64,000 nt of DNA from Corylus avellana (Eukaryota > Streptophyta > Magnoliopsida > Fagales > Betulaceae). A program made the position numbers and the translations under genes. Where the stretch lies: the NCBI RefSeq assembly GCF_901000735.1, contig NC_081546.1:8582254-8646253 (forward strand), given 5' to 3'. The notes beneath the pieces are model-generated. The model ran no database searches. It saw only the letters and a program-made list of their open reading frames with translations, and was not told where the DNA came from. Below are positions 23,901 through 35,012 of the stretch, piece by piece (positions within the stretch are counted from its first letter, which is position 1; each line of letters begins with the position of its first letter).

Positions 23901-25017
23901 GGGCTGATGATAAGATCAAAATGAGTATGATGCAACCAAGCAAAAACATTCTATACTGTCAATTTGTGTTTACTTTTGTGTTTCTCTCATGGGATACCAA
24001 TAGGAATTGTATGCACAAATAATCCCTATCCTAACGGTAAAAAACACCAATGCTAATGTCAGCTAATCATATCCAACCAAATCAAGCAAGAATAAACCAG
24101 AAGTAGGATGAAATCAATTACTGAAAAAAATATGGACAGAATGACATCCACATGGAGGAAGATGTCTCTCCAGCATTAGTAAAAAATAAATAATAATAAA
24201 AAAAAGAAACTAATGGGGCACAACTTTGTGTTGTCCCCTCAATTCTACAGAAAAAGGTATAAACTCACAACATTATCTGCATTTTCAAATGCAAATAAAA
24301 TGTTAAGGACCCAAAAAAAAAAAACTAAAATTCACAAATCTTTTTTTTTGATAAGTATAAATTTTAAAGAGTAATGCTAGGTACAATCTAAATTTTAAAG
24401 AGTAACTAAAATTCACAAATCTTAATTATCAAATGCAGAATTTCTAGTAGAACATGTAAACTCGTAATACAGAATGGAAACGTAAATATCAATACCTGGC
24501 TAGGGATCTGTCTCCTATAAAAAACTGATGAAGGTGGGAAGCTGGCCTGGAATGATGGCAGTGAATGAACATATATCGAATAAAGCCCTTCATGCCCCTT
24601 CAAAAACTTCTCCCAAAGAGGTGCCAGCGGCAATGGCCCTTTAGTCAAGAACATAAATGCAATCTTGGGAACTCTCTGAAAGGGATACTCTTTTATCCGA
24701 GGCGCAAAAGAGGCCCTCCACAAAAGTTCCTTATCAGTCATAGCATGGATTAAATTCAATGGCGGCCTAATCCACTCCTCCAAACTTGTTGGTTCATCAT
24801 GGCACGGCGGTAATGTGGATGCCACCGTTGTCACTACACTAGTAATACCAAAGTGCCGAATTGTGTATATACTAATGACCGAGAAGGCAATGCAGAGAGC
24901 CAGAATCGGTACAAGTAACTGAAGAACCTTAAACGGCAATGCTTTAGATTGGTTTGTCCTGTTTATAACCGCTGGTTCCTTGCCTTCCTCTAATGGTACA
25001 CCACCCCTCAATTGCAT
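20917..25017 (-). CDS. GT14 Core-2/I-branching-type glycosyltransferase, BC10-like
   Basis: Two exons (25017-24496 and 21555-20917) join in phase 0 to 386 codons plus stop across a 2940-bp GT-AG intron. Residues about 27-52 ([20 protein letters not shown]) form a single membrane anchor after a short cytosolic N-terminus, as in type II Golgi glycosyltransferases. The catalytic part begins [21 protein letters not shown] and contains the family motifs [65 protein letters not shown] and [13 protein letters not shown]. Family members (rice BC10, Arabidopsis DUF266 proteins) affect cell-wall and arabinogalactan glycosylation; the acceptor of this one is unknown. Length and motifs look complete, so it is probably functional. 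The AG-peptide 3 kb away is a suggestive neighbour, but nothing shows they are linked in function. Confidence 0.92.
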
Positions 25018-25700
25018 ATTGATTTCAAAAGTATACTACAATTCAACTTCTGGTATTTAGTTTCATATAAATACCCAATAAGAAAAAAAGTCTTTCCGGA
25101 TTGAAAACGTTTCCAAGACTCAAAAATCTAGGATAATTATCAAAACTAGAAGAGACCCAGAGTCCTAAATTGCATCATAGAAGAGAAAAGTAAAAGCAGT
25201 ATGAATTTTACAACATGGGTGTTCAACACAGAAACCGTTCCAAGCAGCAGTAAAAACTGCTGCAGATCTAGAGCTGTTACTACAGTACCCAGAAGCAATT
25301 TTACACGATTGCATACAAAGCAAATATGGGGTTCAAAAACGATAGCTTTTCTCGAAGCAAGATCGGACAATATCGGATCCAACAAGGGGTTAGCGTAACC
25401 TACCAAGTAGCAGTCGATGTACAGTGAATTGCAGATCAAGAAAATTCCAGATTCTGTCTATAAACTGAATGATTGGATTGCAGTAAAGTCTTGTTCTATG
25501 AGGCTAAGACTTGTCACAGAGACCATGTTGAATATTCAGTATGTGAGGAAGGTTAGGCACTGGATATGGAAAAAGTCTCGTAGTGGCCTTCAGGCTAGAG
25601 ATGAATAGAGAGAGAGAGAGTCCAAAAGAGCGGGGAGTCTAGAGAGAGAGTGTGAAATTTCTCCGTGGAAATCAATGTAATTGAATTTTGGAATCGGCTT
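25018..25700 (-). promoter_or_regulatory. 5' leader and promoter region of the GT14 gene
   Basis: No open frame here is convincing. On the minus strand a CT-rich tract (complement of 25607-25650, repeated GAGAGA on plus) would lie in the leader or core promoter. A spliced 5' UTR is possible but not provable. Confidence 0.35.
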
Positions 25701-25983
25701 GTTTTCCAAGGAGAGGGGTTTTGTCTTCCTTCCGTTGTTTGATTGCTTGCAACGTGATGAAAAGTATTTTTGAAGTGGGGACTCTTGCTCAGTTGCCTTC
25801 TTTATGTTAAATTCAATTTGGTGTGAGTTTTTTTTATTTTTTATTTTATTGGTACACCATTTAGAGAGTGATATTCAATCTTTTTAATTACGACTATTAA
25901 ATTGCTTTTCTTATAACAAAATGTGCGACTTAAATATATAAATTTTAAAGAGTAATGCGAGGTACAATCTTTCTAGGGTCAAG

Positions 25984-26450
25984 TACTTAATACTCCCTAA
26001 TGTTTAGAAACTTTATTTTTATCTTACAGGGGTTTTATTTTTATCACAAGATCTCTTTGAGGTTTTGATAAAGGACCAAGTTAATCCATCCGTTAGTTGA
26101 CCGTTATGACTGGCACGTGGATCAATCAGACGTGGACACGTGGCACCTATTTAATTTTTAAAATTCTTTTAAAAAAAAATGAAAAAAATCGGGGGTAGCC
26201 ATCTGGCCGGATGGCGGTGGCCGAGCCACCCCCAGTGGTGGTTGGGGGTGGTTTCAGCCACTCCCTAGGTTCCATGGGGGTGGCCGAGCCACCCCTAGTG
26301 GGTACTGGGAGTGGTTTCGGCCACCCCCTTGGTGCCTAGGGGATGGCTCGACCACCCCAACCACCATTGGGGGTGGTTTCGGCCACCCCCAAGGCTCCAT
26401 GGGGGTGGCCGAGCCACCCCCAAATGGCCAAGAGCCACCCCCAATTTTTT

Positions 26451-26483
<33 letters not shown>

Positions 26484-26655
26484 TTAAATATGTGTCACGT
26501 GTCAACATCTGATTGGTCCACGTGTCAGTCCTAACGGTCAACTAACGGATGGACTAACTTGGTCCTTTATCAAAACCCCAAGGGGGTCATGTGATAAAAA
26601 TGAAATCTTAGGAAGGTAAAAATAAAGTTTCCAAACTCCAGGGGGGTATTAAGTA
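25984..26655. mobile_element. MITE with GC-rich palindromic core
   Basis: The left end TACTTAATACTCCC and the right end GGGGTATTAAGTA are inverted, and the match extends inward through GAAACTTTATTTTTA, CTAACGGATGG and CACGTGTC-type blocks on both sides. The middle holds a 250-bp GC-rich tandem repeat (26191-26443) and an A22 run. No clean target duplication is seen. Confidence 0.8.
26191..26443. repeat. 62-63 bp GC-rich tandem palindromic repeats
   Basis: Units starting GGTTTCRGCCACYCCC occur at 26250, 26313 and 26375. Each contains an inner palindrome of the type GGGGTGGCCGAGCCACCCC. The block is about 65-70% GC in a genome region below 40%. Confidence 0.85.
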
Positions 26656-26768
26656 TTTAATACATCTTTTTATCCTCCTAAAATTCTCTTAAAGCTGATG
26701 TGACTTTCAAAATCACAATTGGATCAAAATTCAATTATGATTCATCTAAAATTTAAGGAAAATGTTAA

Positions 26769-26957
26769 GGTCACAACACAACTCAACTTATGGCCAACTT
26801 CTCTCCTATGTGTCATTTAAAAAAAAAAAAAAAATTAATAGAGAGGATTTTGGGATTCTGAAAATTTGGGAAAAAAGACAATTTGTTTGGCTTCAAATTC
26901 AAATTTTTTTTACACGTAGGAGAGAAGTTGACCATGAGTTGGGTTTGTGTTGTGTCC
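26769..26957. mobile_element. 189-bp MITE
   Basis: The left end GGTCACAACACAACTCAAC and the right end GTTGGGTTTGTGTTGTGTCC are inverted, continuing through CAACTTCTCTCCTA on both sides (about 50 bp each). The centre is AT-rich. No target duplication was identified. Confidence 0.75.
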
Positions 26958-27845
26958 ATATCAAACCTCAAAATTTAATGATAATTTTAAAAGGTAGATC
27001 TTAGGAAGATAAAAAGATGGTATCTAACATTACTCAATTTTAAAATGTGAGATTTAAAAATATGATTTTTAAAAACTTAATTAAATATTGGCAAAATCAC
27101 AGTTTAACCTTTAAAATTGTACGTTTTTTTTTTTTAAAAAAAAACCATCTTACATGCGACTTGAAAACTCAAATTTTCTAGGATTTTAAATCCCAAATTT
27201 TAAAAAACACAATCTCAAATGATTAAAATTAATTTTCTGCTATTTGATTTCAAATTGCACTTTTTATTTGCAAAATCGCAATCTAAACACACTCTAACTA
27301 ATTTGACCAATTATAATCCAGTCAAATGCTACTTTAAGTGCTGAAGAGCTGCAGATTGAATAATGAAGGATTTGGCTTAGCTGATGCAAAAGGATTATAA
27401 GAAATCTCTTGTAACTTTTTTAATGGTTCAAATTTTTTTTAAGTTATTCATATAAAATCTCATTCCCAAATTCATGAATAAAATGTTGGGTTAAATACCT
27501 TATTCCCCAGTGTAGTTTAACTTCTTGATGCAAAATGAAGAAAGGATATTAGTTTAGACTTAGTATTATTTTGTAATGGTTTTTAATATTTAATTTATGT
27601 TTTTAACATTATGAATTTAATAATGGGCTTGGCCCAAAAGTCAATCACATTAGGGTTAGGGTTGAGTGTTTTAATTTATTTAAGCATAAGTTTCAATTGT
27701 ATTACACAGATTATGATTAATGAAAAAGATGTTTTCTTAGAGGCATGATTGCTCTCTTTTTTTTGGTGGTGAGACCCCACCAAAATCCCATTGTCGACCG
27801 GTGAGACTCTGATCAATGTGGTTTATCTTATTTTCTATTATTTTT
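26958..27845. other. AT-rich intergenic DNA, possible MITE end and LTR scraps
   Basis: Near 27280-27300 GCAATCTAAACACACTC resembles the inverse of a phrase at 16174-16192, suggesting related MITE scraps. The stretch 27650-27830 (TTAGGGTTAGGG, TGATTAATGAAAAAGATG, CCGGTGAGACTCTGATC) has the feel of a decayed LTR end. No gene seen. Confidence 0.35.
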
Positions 27846-27854
27846 TATATATTT

Positions 27855-28542
27855 GGGAAAAATATAAAAAAAGCTCTCCAAACTACCAACTGTTTGCAAT
27901 ATAGCTATCTAATGTTCTAAAGGTACTAAAGTAGCCCCAAAACTACCAAAATGTATAAAAAATGCCACTTATTTTTTTTTTTTTTTATCTTCCTATAATA
28001 CCACTATTCTTTTAATAAATAAAATAATAAAATAATTGTAAAAAAAAAGAAGAAGAAGTTTTTTGAAATAAATAAATAATTAGTCACTGTAATTGACTTA
28101 AATTACAAATTGGTTCATATCGTATTAAAGTAAAATTGATGGATGAATAAAAACAATTTTTTAACAAAATTTGACTATAGGGACTAAATTGTTTTTGTTG
28201 GAATACCTCAATAATCGTACCTTTGATTTTACTTTAATACGACATGAATAGTCATCGTAGTTGGCCTAAATTATTTATTTACTCCAAAAAACATTATTTA
28301 TTTATTTATTTATTCACCCATTGGCTTTTTTGTATTTTTTAAAAATTGTTTGGTTTTTTTTTTTTTACAATTATTTTATTATTTTATTTGTTAAAAGAAT
28401 AGGGGTATTATAGGAATATAAAAAAATAAGTGGCATTTTTGATACATTTTGGTAGTTTGGGGGCTACTTTAGTACATTTTGAACATTGGGAGACTATATT
28501 GCAAATGGCTGGTAGTTTGGAGGGCTTTTTTATATTTTTCCC
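27855..28542. mobile_element. Mutator-type MITE with about 120-bp TIRs and 9-bp target duplication
   Basis: The ends GGGAAAAATATAAAAA and its inverse extend as well-matched inverted repeats for at least 115 bp (TCCAAACTACCA, GTACTAAAGTAGCCC, AAAATGCCACTTA on both sides). TATATATTT flanks both ends exactly (27846-27854 and 28543-28551). A 9-bp duplication with long TIRs is the Mutator signature. The interior is AT-rich and noncoding. Confidence 0.88.
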
Positions 28543-28551
28543 TATATATTT

Positions 28552-29127
28552 TCTATTGTTCTCCTTCCGTCTTGCTTCACTTCATTATTTTTTGCCCCTT
28601 AGAGTTTATTTTTTTTATCAAAGAAGGTATTTCTGGTTTGTCTAAAGATGGAGATGGTACCTCCGTCTAAATTTCATCCAGAATTTGAAAAAACACCACT
28701 TCAGCACTAATAACAAATTGACACGTGTCCATATAATTAATTAAAAAAAAATAAATTTTTTTAAACTTAAAAACATTAAAAAATTACATTTTAATTAAAT
28801 TTTAAAAAATAAAATAAAAAAGTTTAGGGGTAGCTACGGCCACCCCCTTGGCCATTTGGCTCTAGGTCTGTAAGTTTTTTTTTTTTTTTTTTTGTAAGTT
28901 TTATAAGTTTGTTTCAAGTTTGAATTAATAATATTTAATATTATGATATTAAAACTAAATGGCTCCAAAATCGCATTCTTTTTAAGAAAACTGTGAGTTT
29001 CTTTATATTTGAAGCAAATTTTAATTGAATTTAAATTCATTCATTTTTATATTTTGATCATAATGATGAAATGAAATATCAATTATATGCCATTGATGTT
29101 TCCAGATACCTGAATACATGACTGATT
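28552..29127. other. AT-rich spacer with a short GC-rich repeat scrap
   Basis: No gene seen. At 28827-28860 (GGGGTAGCTACGGCCACCCCC) there is another trace of the GGCCACCCC family, followed by a T18 run. The spacer ends at the proposed LINE target site (29128-29143). Confidence 0.5.
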
Positions 29128-29272
29128 AAAGATGGAGAGAACTAAAAAACTTGGGTTGCTGTCAAACATCTTATCTTTAAGGTTTCTCTTGTCAGCGACT
29201 CAGAGGTGAAGCGATTTCTCTCCCCCGTGTCTAGGGTGGAGCGGTGGTAGAGTTTATTTGTATTCTTAGTGT

Positions 29273-30710
29273 GTGGCGGTACGAAGCAGGGGGATAGGCA
29301 CTAAGGCTGAGGATTTATCATACCTATGGGAAAACTTCACATTGTTGGAGGAAGAGAGTGCAGAGGTGGATATCGATGAGACAGACATTGCCCATTTTGT
29401 TGCACGGGGTACGGTTTGTGTAGTAAGGAAACTGTTGGCGGATCGGACTGTAGGGAAGGAGATCATCAAAATACCTCTAATACATGCATGGCAGACTATG
29501 ACGGGTTTACACCACCATCTCAACTAGAGTTTGACGAGGCGGCTTTTTGGGTACGTATGTATAACTTCCCTTTAGCCTACATGGGGAAGGAGGTGGGACA
29601 CAAGATTGGTGAATCAGTGGGGGAAGTGGAAGACGTTGACGTCATGGAGGAAGGAGTTGGATGGGGTGAGTTCTTGAGGGTGCGGATCCTTCTAGATCTA
29701 TCAAAACCGCTTTCATGGGCATGAACCCTAAAACTCAGAGACAAAACCATATGGATTGCTTTCCAGTATGAGAAGATACCAAAGTTTTGTTTTAAGTGTG
29801 GGGTAATCAAACATGAGAATTGTGGGTGTGAAGGGATTGGAGGAAGGAGGTTACACGGAGGAGAGAAGAAAAACCAATTCGGACCTTGGCTATTTCCTTC
29901 TCCGACTCATAGAATGGGGATGGGCTTTGGGTGGAAAGACTAGCCACACGCATGCAACAAACACCATAGCAGATCATTGTCAAAAAAGAAGGTTTGAGCG
30001 GGAGGATGCTGTTGAAGATGACAGGGAAACAACAAACGGTGGCTCATCGGGAAATTCAGCCACCCTGACAAAGGGTATTTCCAGAAAGGTCTCCTTTAAG
30101 TCAGGAACGTGTCTCCCAAAATTGGGAAGCGAGATCATGGACTATTGCAGCTAAGGAATGAGGATAATTTGGATGGCGGGGATTATGAAGAAAATAATGT
30201 GGGCAATAAATTCCTCGCATGTAGTCTAAATGAGGAAGGGAGTTTTAATGAGCAAGATCTTGGAGTTATGACCAAGAGTCAACCGAATAGGGATGCCGTA
30301 TCTGGTGGGGCAAAGAATATTTACATTGGCCAGTGGGACTCTATTAAGGAAAAAATGATCTGAGAATCGCTAGAAAGAGGAACTGAGGTGCCAGGGCTGA
30401 TGGGCATTGGATCAAATGGCAGGAGGAAGTCCCCTCCACCAGCCAAAAAAAAAAAAAAAAACCCTATGGGGTCCACTTGTTTTGTTTTTGGAGACCCAAC
30501 AACAAAAGATAGCAGCCATGTGTTGTCTCCAGTAAGAAATAATGCTCCACAGAGGAAAAGGAAGGAAGCACGTTGCAGGGGATTTCGGTGAAGACAGTTT
30601 GGGGAAAAGAAAAAACCATGGATGAGAGGGGGAAGCCCACAGGAGAAAAGGGACAGAGGAGGAGTATTATGGTGAGGAATTGGTGAGGCTGCTGTCCAGC
30701 CCTGTCGCAC
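29273..30710 (+). pseudogene. LINE ORF1 (DUF4283 plus zinc knuckle), broken
   Basis: The translation, across several frames, shows the DUF4283-type N-terminus (EDLSYLWENFTLLEEE), the segment WVRMYNFPLAYMGKEVG typical of plant L1 ORF1 proteins, and a CCHC-type knuckle region (KFCFKCGVIKHENCGC). Further on it becomes Lys/Arg- and Pro-rich low complexity. Frame changes near 29520 and 29725-29810 plus stops make it non-functional. ORF1 proteins bind LINE RNA. Confidence 0.8.
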
Positions 30711-30713
30711 GAC

Positions 30714-31536
30714 ATGAGTCTTCTAAGTTGGAACTGTCGATGGCTTGGGAACCCTCAAACAATTAGAGACCTTCACCAGACGGTGAAGGAAAGGAAACCC
30801 CATTTGATTTGTCTCATGGAAACCAAATGCACCATAAACGTTTACATTTTTTGTGAATAAAACTGGGTATGGACCATATGTTTGTAGTTGATAGTGTGGG
30901 TCGTAGTGGAGGGTTGATTCTTTTGTGGAAGGGAGGATATAATGTGGTCATACATAATTATAGCCGACGCCACATCAATACGTTGGTCACTTCGAAGGTT
31001 GGGGGGAGGGGGGCAGAATGGAAGCTAACATGCTTTTATGGACATTCGGAGGTTGCTAGAAGAAAGGAGGCATGGGCTCTTTTACGACACCTGTCTCATT
31101 TAACTCCTACTCTATGGTTATGCATGAGAGATTTTAATGAGATAGTAAATTTTTCCGAACAAAGAGGGGCTATCCCAAAAACTAGGAGACAAGTGGAAGA
31201 TTTTCAGAGAGTATTGGAGGATTGCTATCTAAGTGACTTGGGGTTCTATGGACCAAAGTTCACCTGGAATAATGGTCGGGAAGGGGCTGCTTTAACCCAA
31301 GAGAGATTGGATAGGGCTGTAGCAAATTCGGAATGGTGTGCAATGTTCAAAGATGTAGAAGTGGTAGTGATGGCTTGAAGGAGTTCGGACCATCATCCCC
31401 TTTTCATTTCTTTCAAAGACAAAGAGGACTCCAAGAGGGGAAGAAAAGGCTTGTTCCAGGTTGAATCAAGTTGAAGTTCCTTTTCGGACTACAAGGAGGC
31501 TGTAAAAAAGATATGGGTTGTGAGAGCTAGAAGGGA
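30714..31536 (+). pseudogene. LINE ORF2 endonuclease domain, broken
   Basis: ORF2 begins MSLLSWNCRWLGNPQT, the APE-type endonuclease start (SWNCRG-type). LICLMETK supplies the catalytic glutamate region. A frame break near 30855 follows, then GRSGGLILLWK, MRDFNEIVNFSEQRG (usual GDFN, here RDFN) and FYGPKFTWNN. A stop at 31376 precedes the SDHHPL motif. The domain is dead but clearly identifiable. Confidence 0.88.
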
Positions 31537-31764
31537 GAACACGCTGAGTAATGCTTGGCGCAGTGGTAATATCCGTATGAAATCTGGATTTGCTAACATG
31601 GCATGGTCAGTGGGCCATGCCATGTTAGCCCACTTACTATTAAAAAAAAAAAAAACGCATTTTATTTTAGGTTTGATTCTCTTTTCTATCCTCTTCTATT
31701 CCTTCCATTCCAGCCACCTGCCTCTCCCTCTCTCCCTCCTGTTGGTTTCCTCCCTGCCCAGAAC

Positions 31765-32262
31765 CGCCTATCCCTCCATCGCGCCTGTCTCTCTCACTCC
31801 AGCAATAGATCTTCGGCGACTCGAGAAGTAAAGAATGCTAGTTGGGCGTTGGCAGAGGATTTGGGCGTCGGGAAAGGATTTCAAAAATCCCAAGCACACT
31901 GCTCTCTCACAGAAACGGTAATCCGTTTCTTTTAATTTTGGGTTTTTTTGCTTTAGATTGGAATGTGATTTGAAGGTTGATTTTTGTTGATGGGTAAGCC
32001 GTATTTAGGTTTTATGGGTAGCCTCTCCCTCCGTCGCGCCTGTCTCTCTCACTCCAACGATAGATCTCCGGCGACTCGAGAAGAAAAAAAGGCTAGTTGG
32101 GCGTCGGCAAAGGATTTCAAAAATCCCAAGCACACTGCTCTCTCACAGAAACGGTAATCCGTTTCTTTTAATTTTGTGTTTTTTTTTTTGTTTTAGATTG
32201 GAATGTGATTTGAAGGTTGATTTTTGTTGATGGGTAAGCCGTATTTAGGTTTTATGGGTAGC
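31765..32262 (+). repeat. Direct tandem duplication in the left arm of the Mutator element
   Basis: 31765-32020 and 32021-32262 repeat the same 5' leader sequence (TCGCGCCTGTCTCTCTCACTC through GTATTTAGGTTTTATGGGTAG) with small differences. Both right arms (36770-37020 and 51470-51720) have it once. Confidence 0.85.
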
Positions 32263-32734
32263 GTTCTTAGGTTAATTTTGCGGTTTTCTTTTAGTTAATT
32301 TTTCTATTATTGGGCTTAGAATTTGGTTAAGAATCTGAGGAGGAGTTGTTTTTTTTTTTTTTTTTCTCCTTCAATTATGATCTACTAATTTGGATCAGTT
32401 TTTTTTTTTTTTTTGGTTCATTCTTTTTACTCATTTAGACTTGAAAGTTAAAAAAATTATAATATAGCTTATGACAGGAATTTTCATGAATGGTTATATG
32501 TTAATTTTTGGTTCTCTTTTGTACACCAGAAGGCAAGTATATGAATAAAATGAAATAAAATGCCCGTCATGTCATCAGAAAATCGCAAACCAAACAAGAT
32601 TGGTGTAAATGTTTGAAGGTTATTGGCTTGTAATGTTTGTAATGTTTAAAAAGAGAACCAAAATTTCAATTTGCTTTGCTTGTAATGTTTGATGTTTGTA
32701 GCTAATTTGAATTTTTTTTTCTAATAAATGCTAG

Positions 32735-33580
32735 ATGGACTTGTGGAATGAGTTGGAAGTAGACTATTTGCACACACATATTTCATTTGATGCAGATTAA
32801 CTCCTCCAAGCTGACCCCCAAAACGGTTTGTTAGGCAACAAATTATGACCTTTAATTGTTTTTCAAATCATTGTATTTCTTTCTTATTAGTATATTTTAA
32901 TCATTATTTGTTGAATGTTGAATGAAAGTGAATGTTATTATTCACATTTCAACTATATTATTACTATTTTTTTTTTTTTTTTGTATAGATGGAAATTAAA
33001 GAGTGCATGATGTAGAGTCTTGCAAGCTCTTAGATGGGGATGAAATTGTTGAGGAACCTAAGAGAGGTATGATGTTTAACTCCATAGGAGAACTTATATT
33101 ATAAGAAGTATGCCAAGAAATAGGGTTTTGCGGTGGTTATAAAAGCGGATACTAAGAATGATAGTGGCACCGTAATTCACGTCACCCTAGCATGTAGTCG
33201 TCAAGGCAAACCAAGAACCAAGTTAAGTAATACCTTCTCTAAACCAAATACAAGTACCAAAACTGAGTGTAAGGCCAGGTTGAATACAAAGTATGTTGAA
33301 TCAAAGTGGTATGTAACTAGTGTATGCATTGACCATAATCATGGTTTATGCCCATGCGAAGCTAGCTACTTTAAATGCCGTAGGAATTTGGATTTTACAA
33401 CTAAAAGAAAGCTTAAGGTAAATGACAGAGCTGGGATTTTATTGAGTGGTTCAAGCATGGGGAAATACATGGAATCCTCCCAAGCAACGAACCTAGTCCA
33501 TCCTCCCAAGCACTTGTAGGTGCATCCATGGATGTCCGAAGTAAAGGGAGACCAGCAACAAAAAAGAAGACAAAATAAGG
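32735..33580 (+). pseudogene. FAR1-type transposase, internally deleted copy (left arm)
   Basis: It starts MDLWNELEVDYLHTHIS; after a presumed intron the FAR1 DNA-binding domain reads VIHVTLACSRQGKPRTK, TECKARLN, WYVTSVCIDHNHGL and FKCRRNLDFTTKRKL, with the Cys and His of its WRKY-like zinc fold. After NDRAGI the sequence jumps to the C-terminal tail (SSLV/HPPK, then KGRPATKKKTK-like basic end in another frame). About 1.4 kb encoding the DDE core is missing, so no transposition activity is possible. The DNA-binding part alone might still be encoded. Confidence 0.8.
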
Positions 33581-34139
33581 TTGAATATTTTTGTTTCCCT
33601 TGTGTTTATTTATGCCTATTAAAAACATGTGCATATTTCTAACTTTTTTCGTGTTTTGTTGTAACAAGGAACATTGGCTACAATTGAAGACCTCCCAAGG
33701 AATGCAAGAAAACACAACAAACACAAATGAAGCTACAAATGAATTGAAGGCAGAATTGTGGCCCAAGTTACTTTGAAGGCTTTTGTTGTTGTATTGCTAT
33801 TTTACTTTAAAGGTTTTTATTGTTGTACTTGCTATTTTACTTTGAATGATTTGTTGTTTAATTTGATATTTTAATTTGTAATGCTATATTTTCCTCCATG
33901 ATTTGGAGATTAATTTACATTTGAAAAATAACTATCAAATGTCTTTTCATGCATACTCAAATTCAGACACAAAAAGCCCGTCGCAAAAGCCATCTCTTAC
34001 AACAAATATTTATAGGTTTTGTAACTTTCAACCTCAGACCATTTATGGTTCTTCCTTTTGATCCATGGATCCTTAAATATTGAACTTCAGATCCAAAATA
34101 CCAATTGGCAAAGCACAGAGCCATATGAAAAGAACAATC

Positions 34140-34330
34140 GCCGTTGCACAACATTAACACAAAGATTAAAATAGAAAATGTGATTTTGTGAGATACGACG
34201 TCCAAAGCCGGTGCACAACATTAACACGAAGATTAAAATAGAAAATGTGATTATGTGAGATACAACATCCAAAGCCAGTGAAATACAACATCCAAAGCCT
34301 TCAAAATAAAATAGAAAGTGAAATACAACA
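34140..34330. repeat. Short tandem repeats in the central 3' UTR of the Mutator element
   Basis: A unit containing CAACATTAACACRAAGATTA and GAAAATGTGATTNTGTGAGA occurs at about 34146 and 34220; shorter ATACAACATCCAAAGCC units follow to 34330. The minus-strand 3' UTR has expanded here relative to the left arm. Confidence 0.65.
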
Positions 34331-35012
34331 TCAAAAGCTTTCAAAATAAATAGCAAATGCAACTCTTCTCCGGCCTTCAAAATGAAATAGCAAATACAAT
34401 AACTCTTCTCTAGCCTTCAAAGTAACTTGGGCCACAATTTTGCCTTCAATTCTTTTAGAGTTTTTAATCTATTTAAAAAAGTAATAATAATAATGGATAG
34501 GAGCACTGGTAATAAAAGAGCATGACCACAATCAAGAAAATAACTATATGAATTACCGTTGTATGCCACATGTCACTCTTAGATCCAAGTAGGCCACATT
34601 TCCTGTAAAATTATGACTAAGTTTTCGAAAAAAAATATAAGCCAAATTATTCTGATCTAAAAAAAGTTTGTTCTTTTTTAAAAAAGAAAAAAAAAAAAAA
34701 AACCTGATTGATTACACTATTTTGAGTTCCATATACATAATCATGCTGAATATCAGTTCTCGAAGGCAATGTAGCTTCATTTGTGTTTGATGCGTTTTCT
34801 TGCATTCCTTTGGATGTCTTCAATTAAAAAAAAAAATGTTTCGTTACAAAAAAATATGAAAAAAATTAAAAAATATGCACATGTTTTTAATAAGCGTAAA
34901 TAAACACAAGGGAAAGTTGAATTTTAAACCTAATTTTGTCTTGTTTTTTGTTTGGGATTTGTGTCACTAGATTGATTCTTTCTTCTTTGTGACTTCTTCA
35001 CCACCACCTTTT

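Larger units (their letters stand above)
29144..31545 (+). mobile_element. L1-type LINE, 5' part (up to the Mutator insertion)
   Basis: ORF1 and the endonuclease part of ORF2 are recognisable. At 31546 a Mutator-like element interrupts; the LINE resumes after 37275. The sequence before 29144 (AAAGATGGAGAGAACT, 29128-29143) nearly matches the sequence after the LINE poly(A) tail in the second copy (AAAGATGGAAATAACT, 55945-55960; 14 of 16), a plausible target duplication. This places the LINE 5' end near 29144. Confidence 0.8.

Noticed and set aside
23582..24022. 146-codon plus-strand frame inside the GT14 intron
   Set aside because: No recognised motifs, AT-rich composition, and it lies wholly in an intron on the other strand.
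30321..30710. Minus-strand 129-codon frame
   Set aside because: It lies opposite the LINE ORF1 tail and contains homopolymer translations; no family features.
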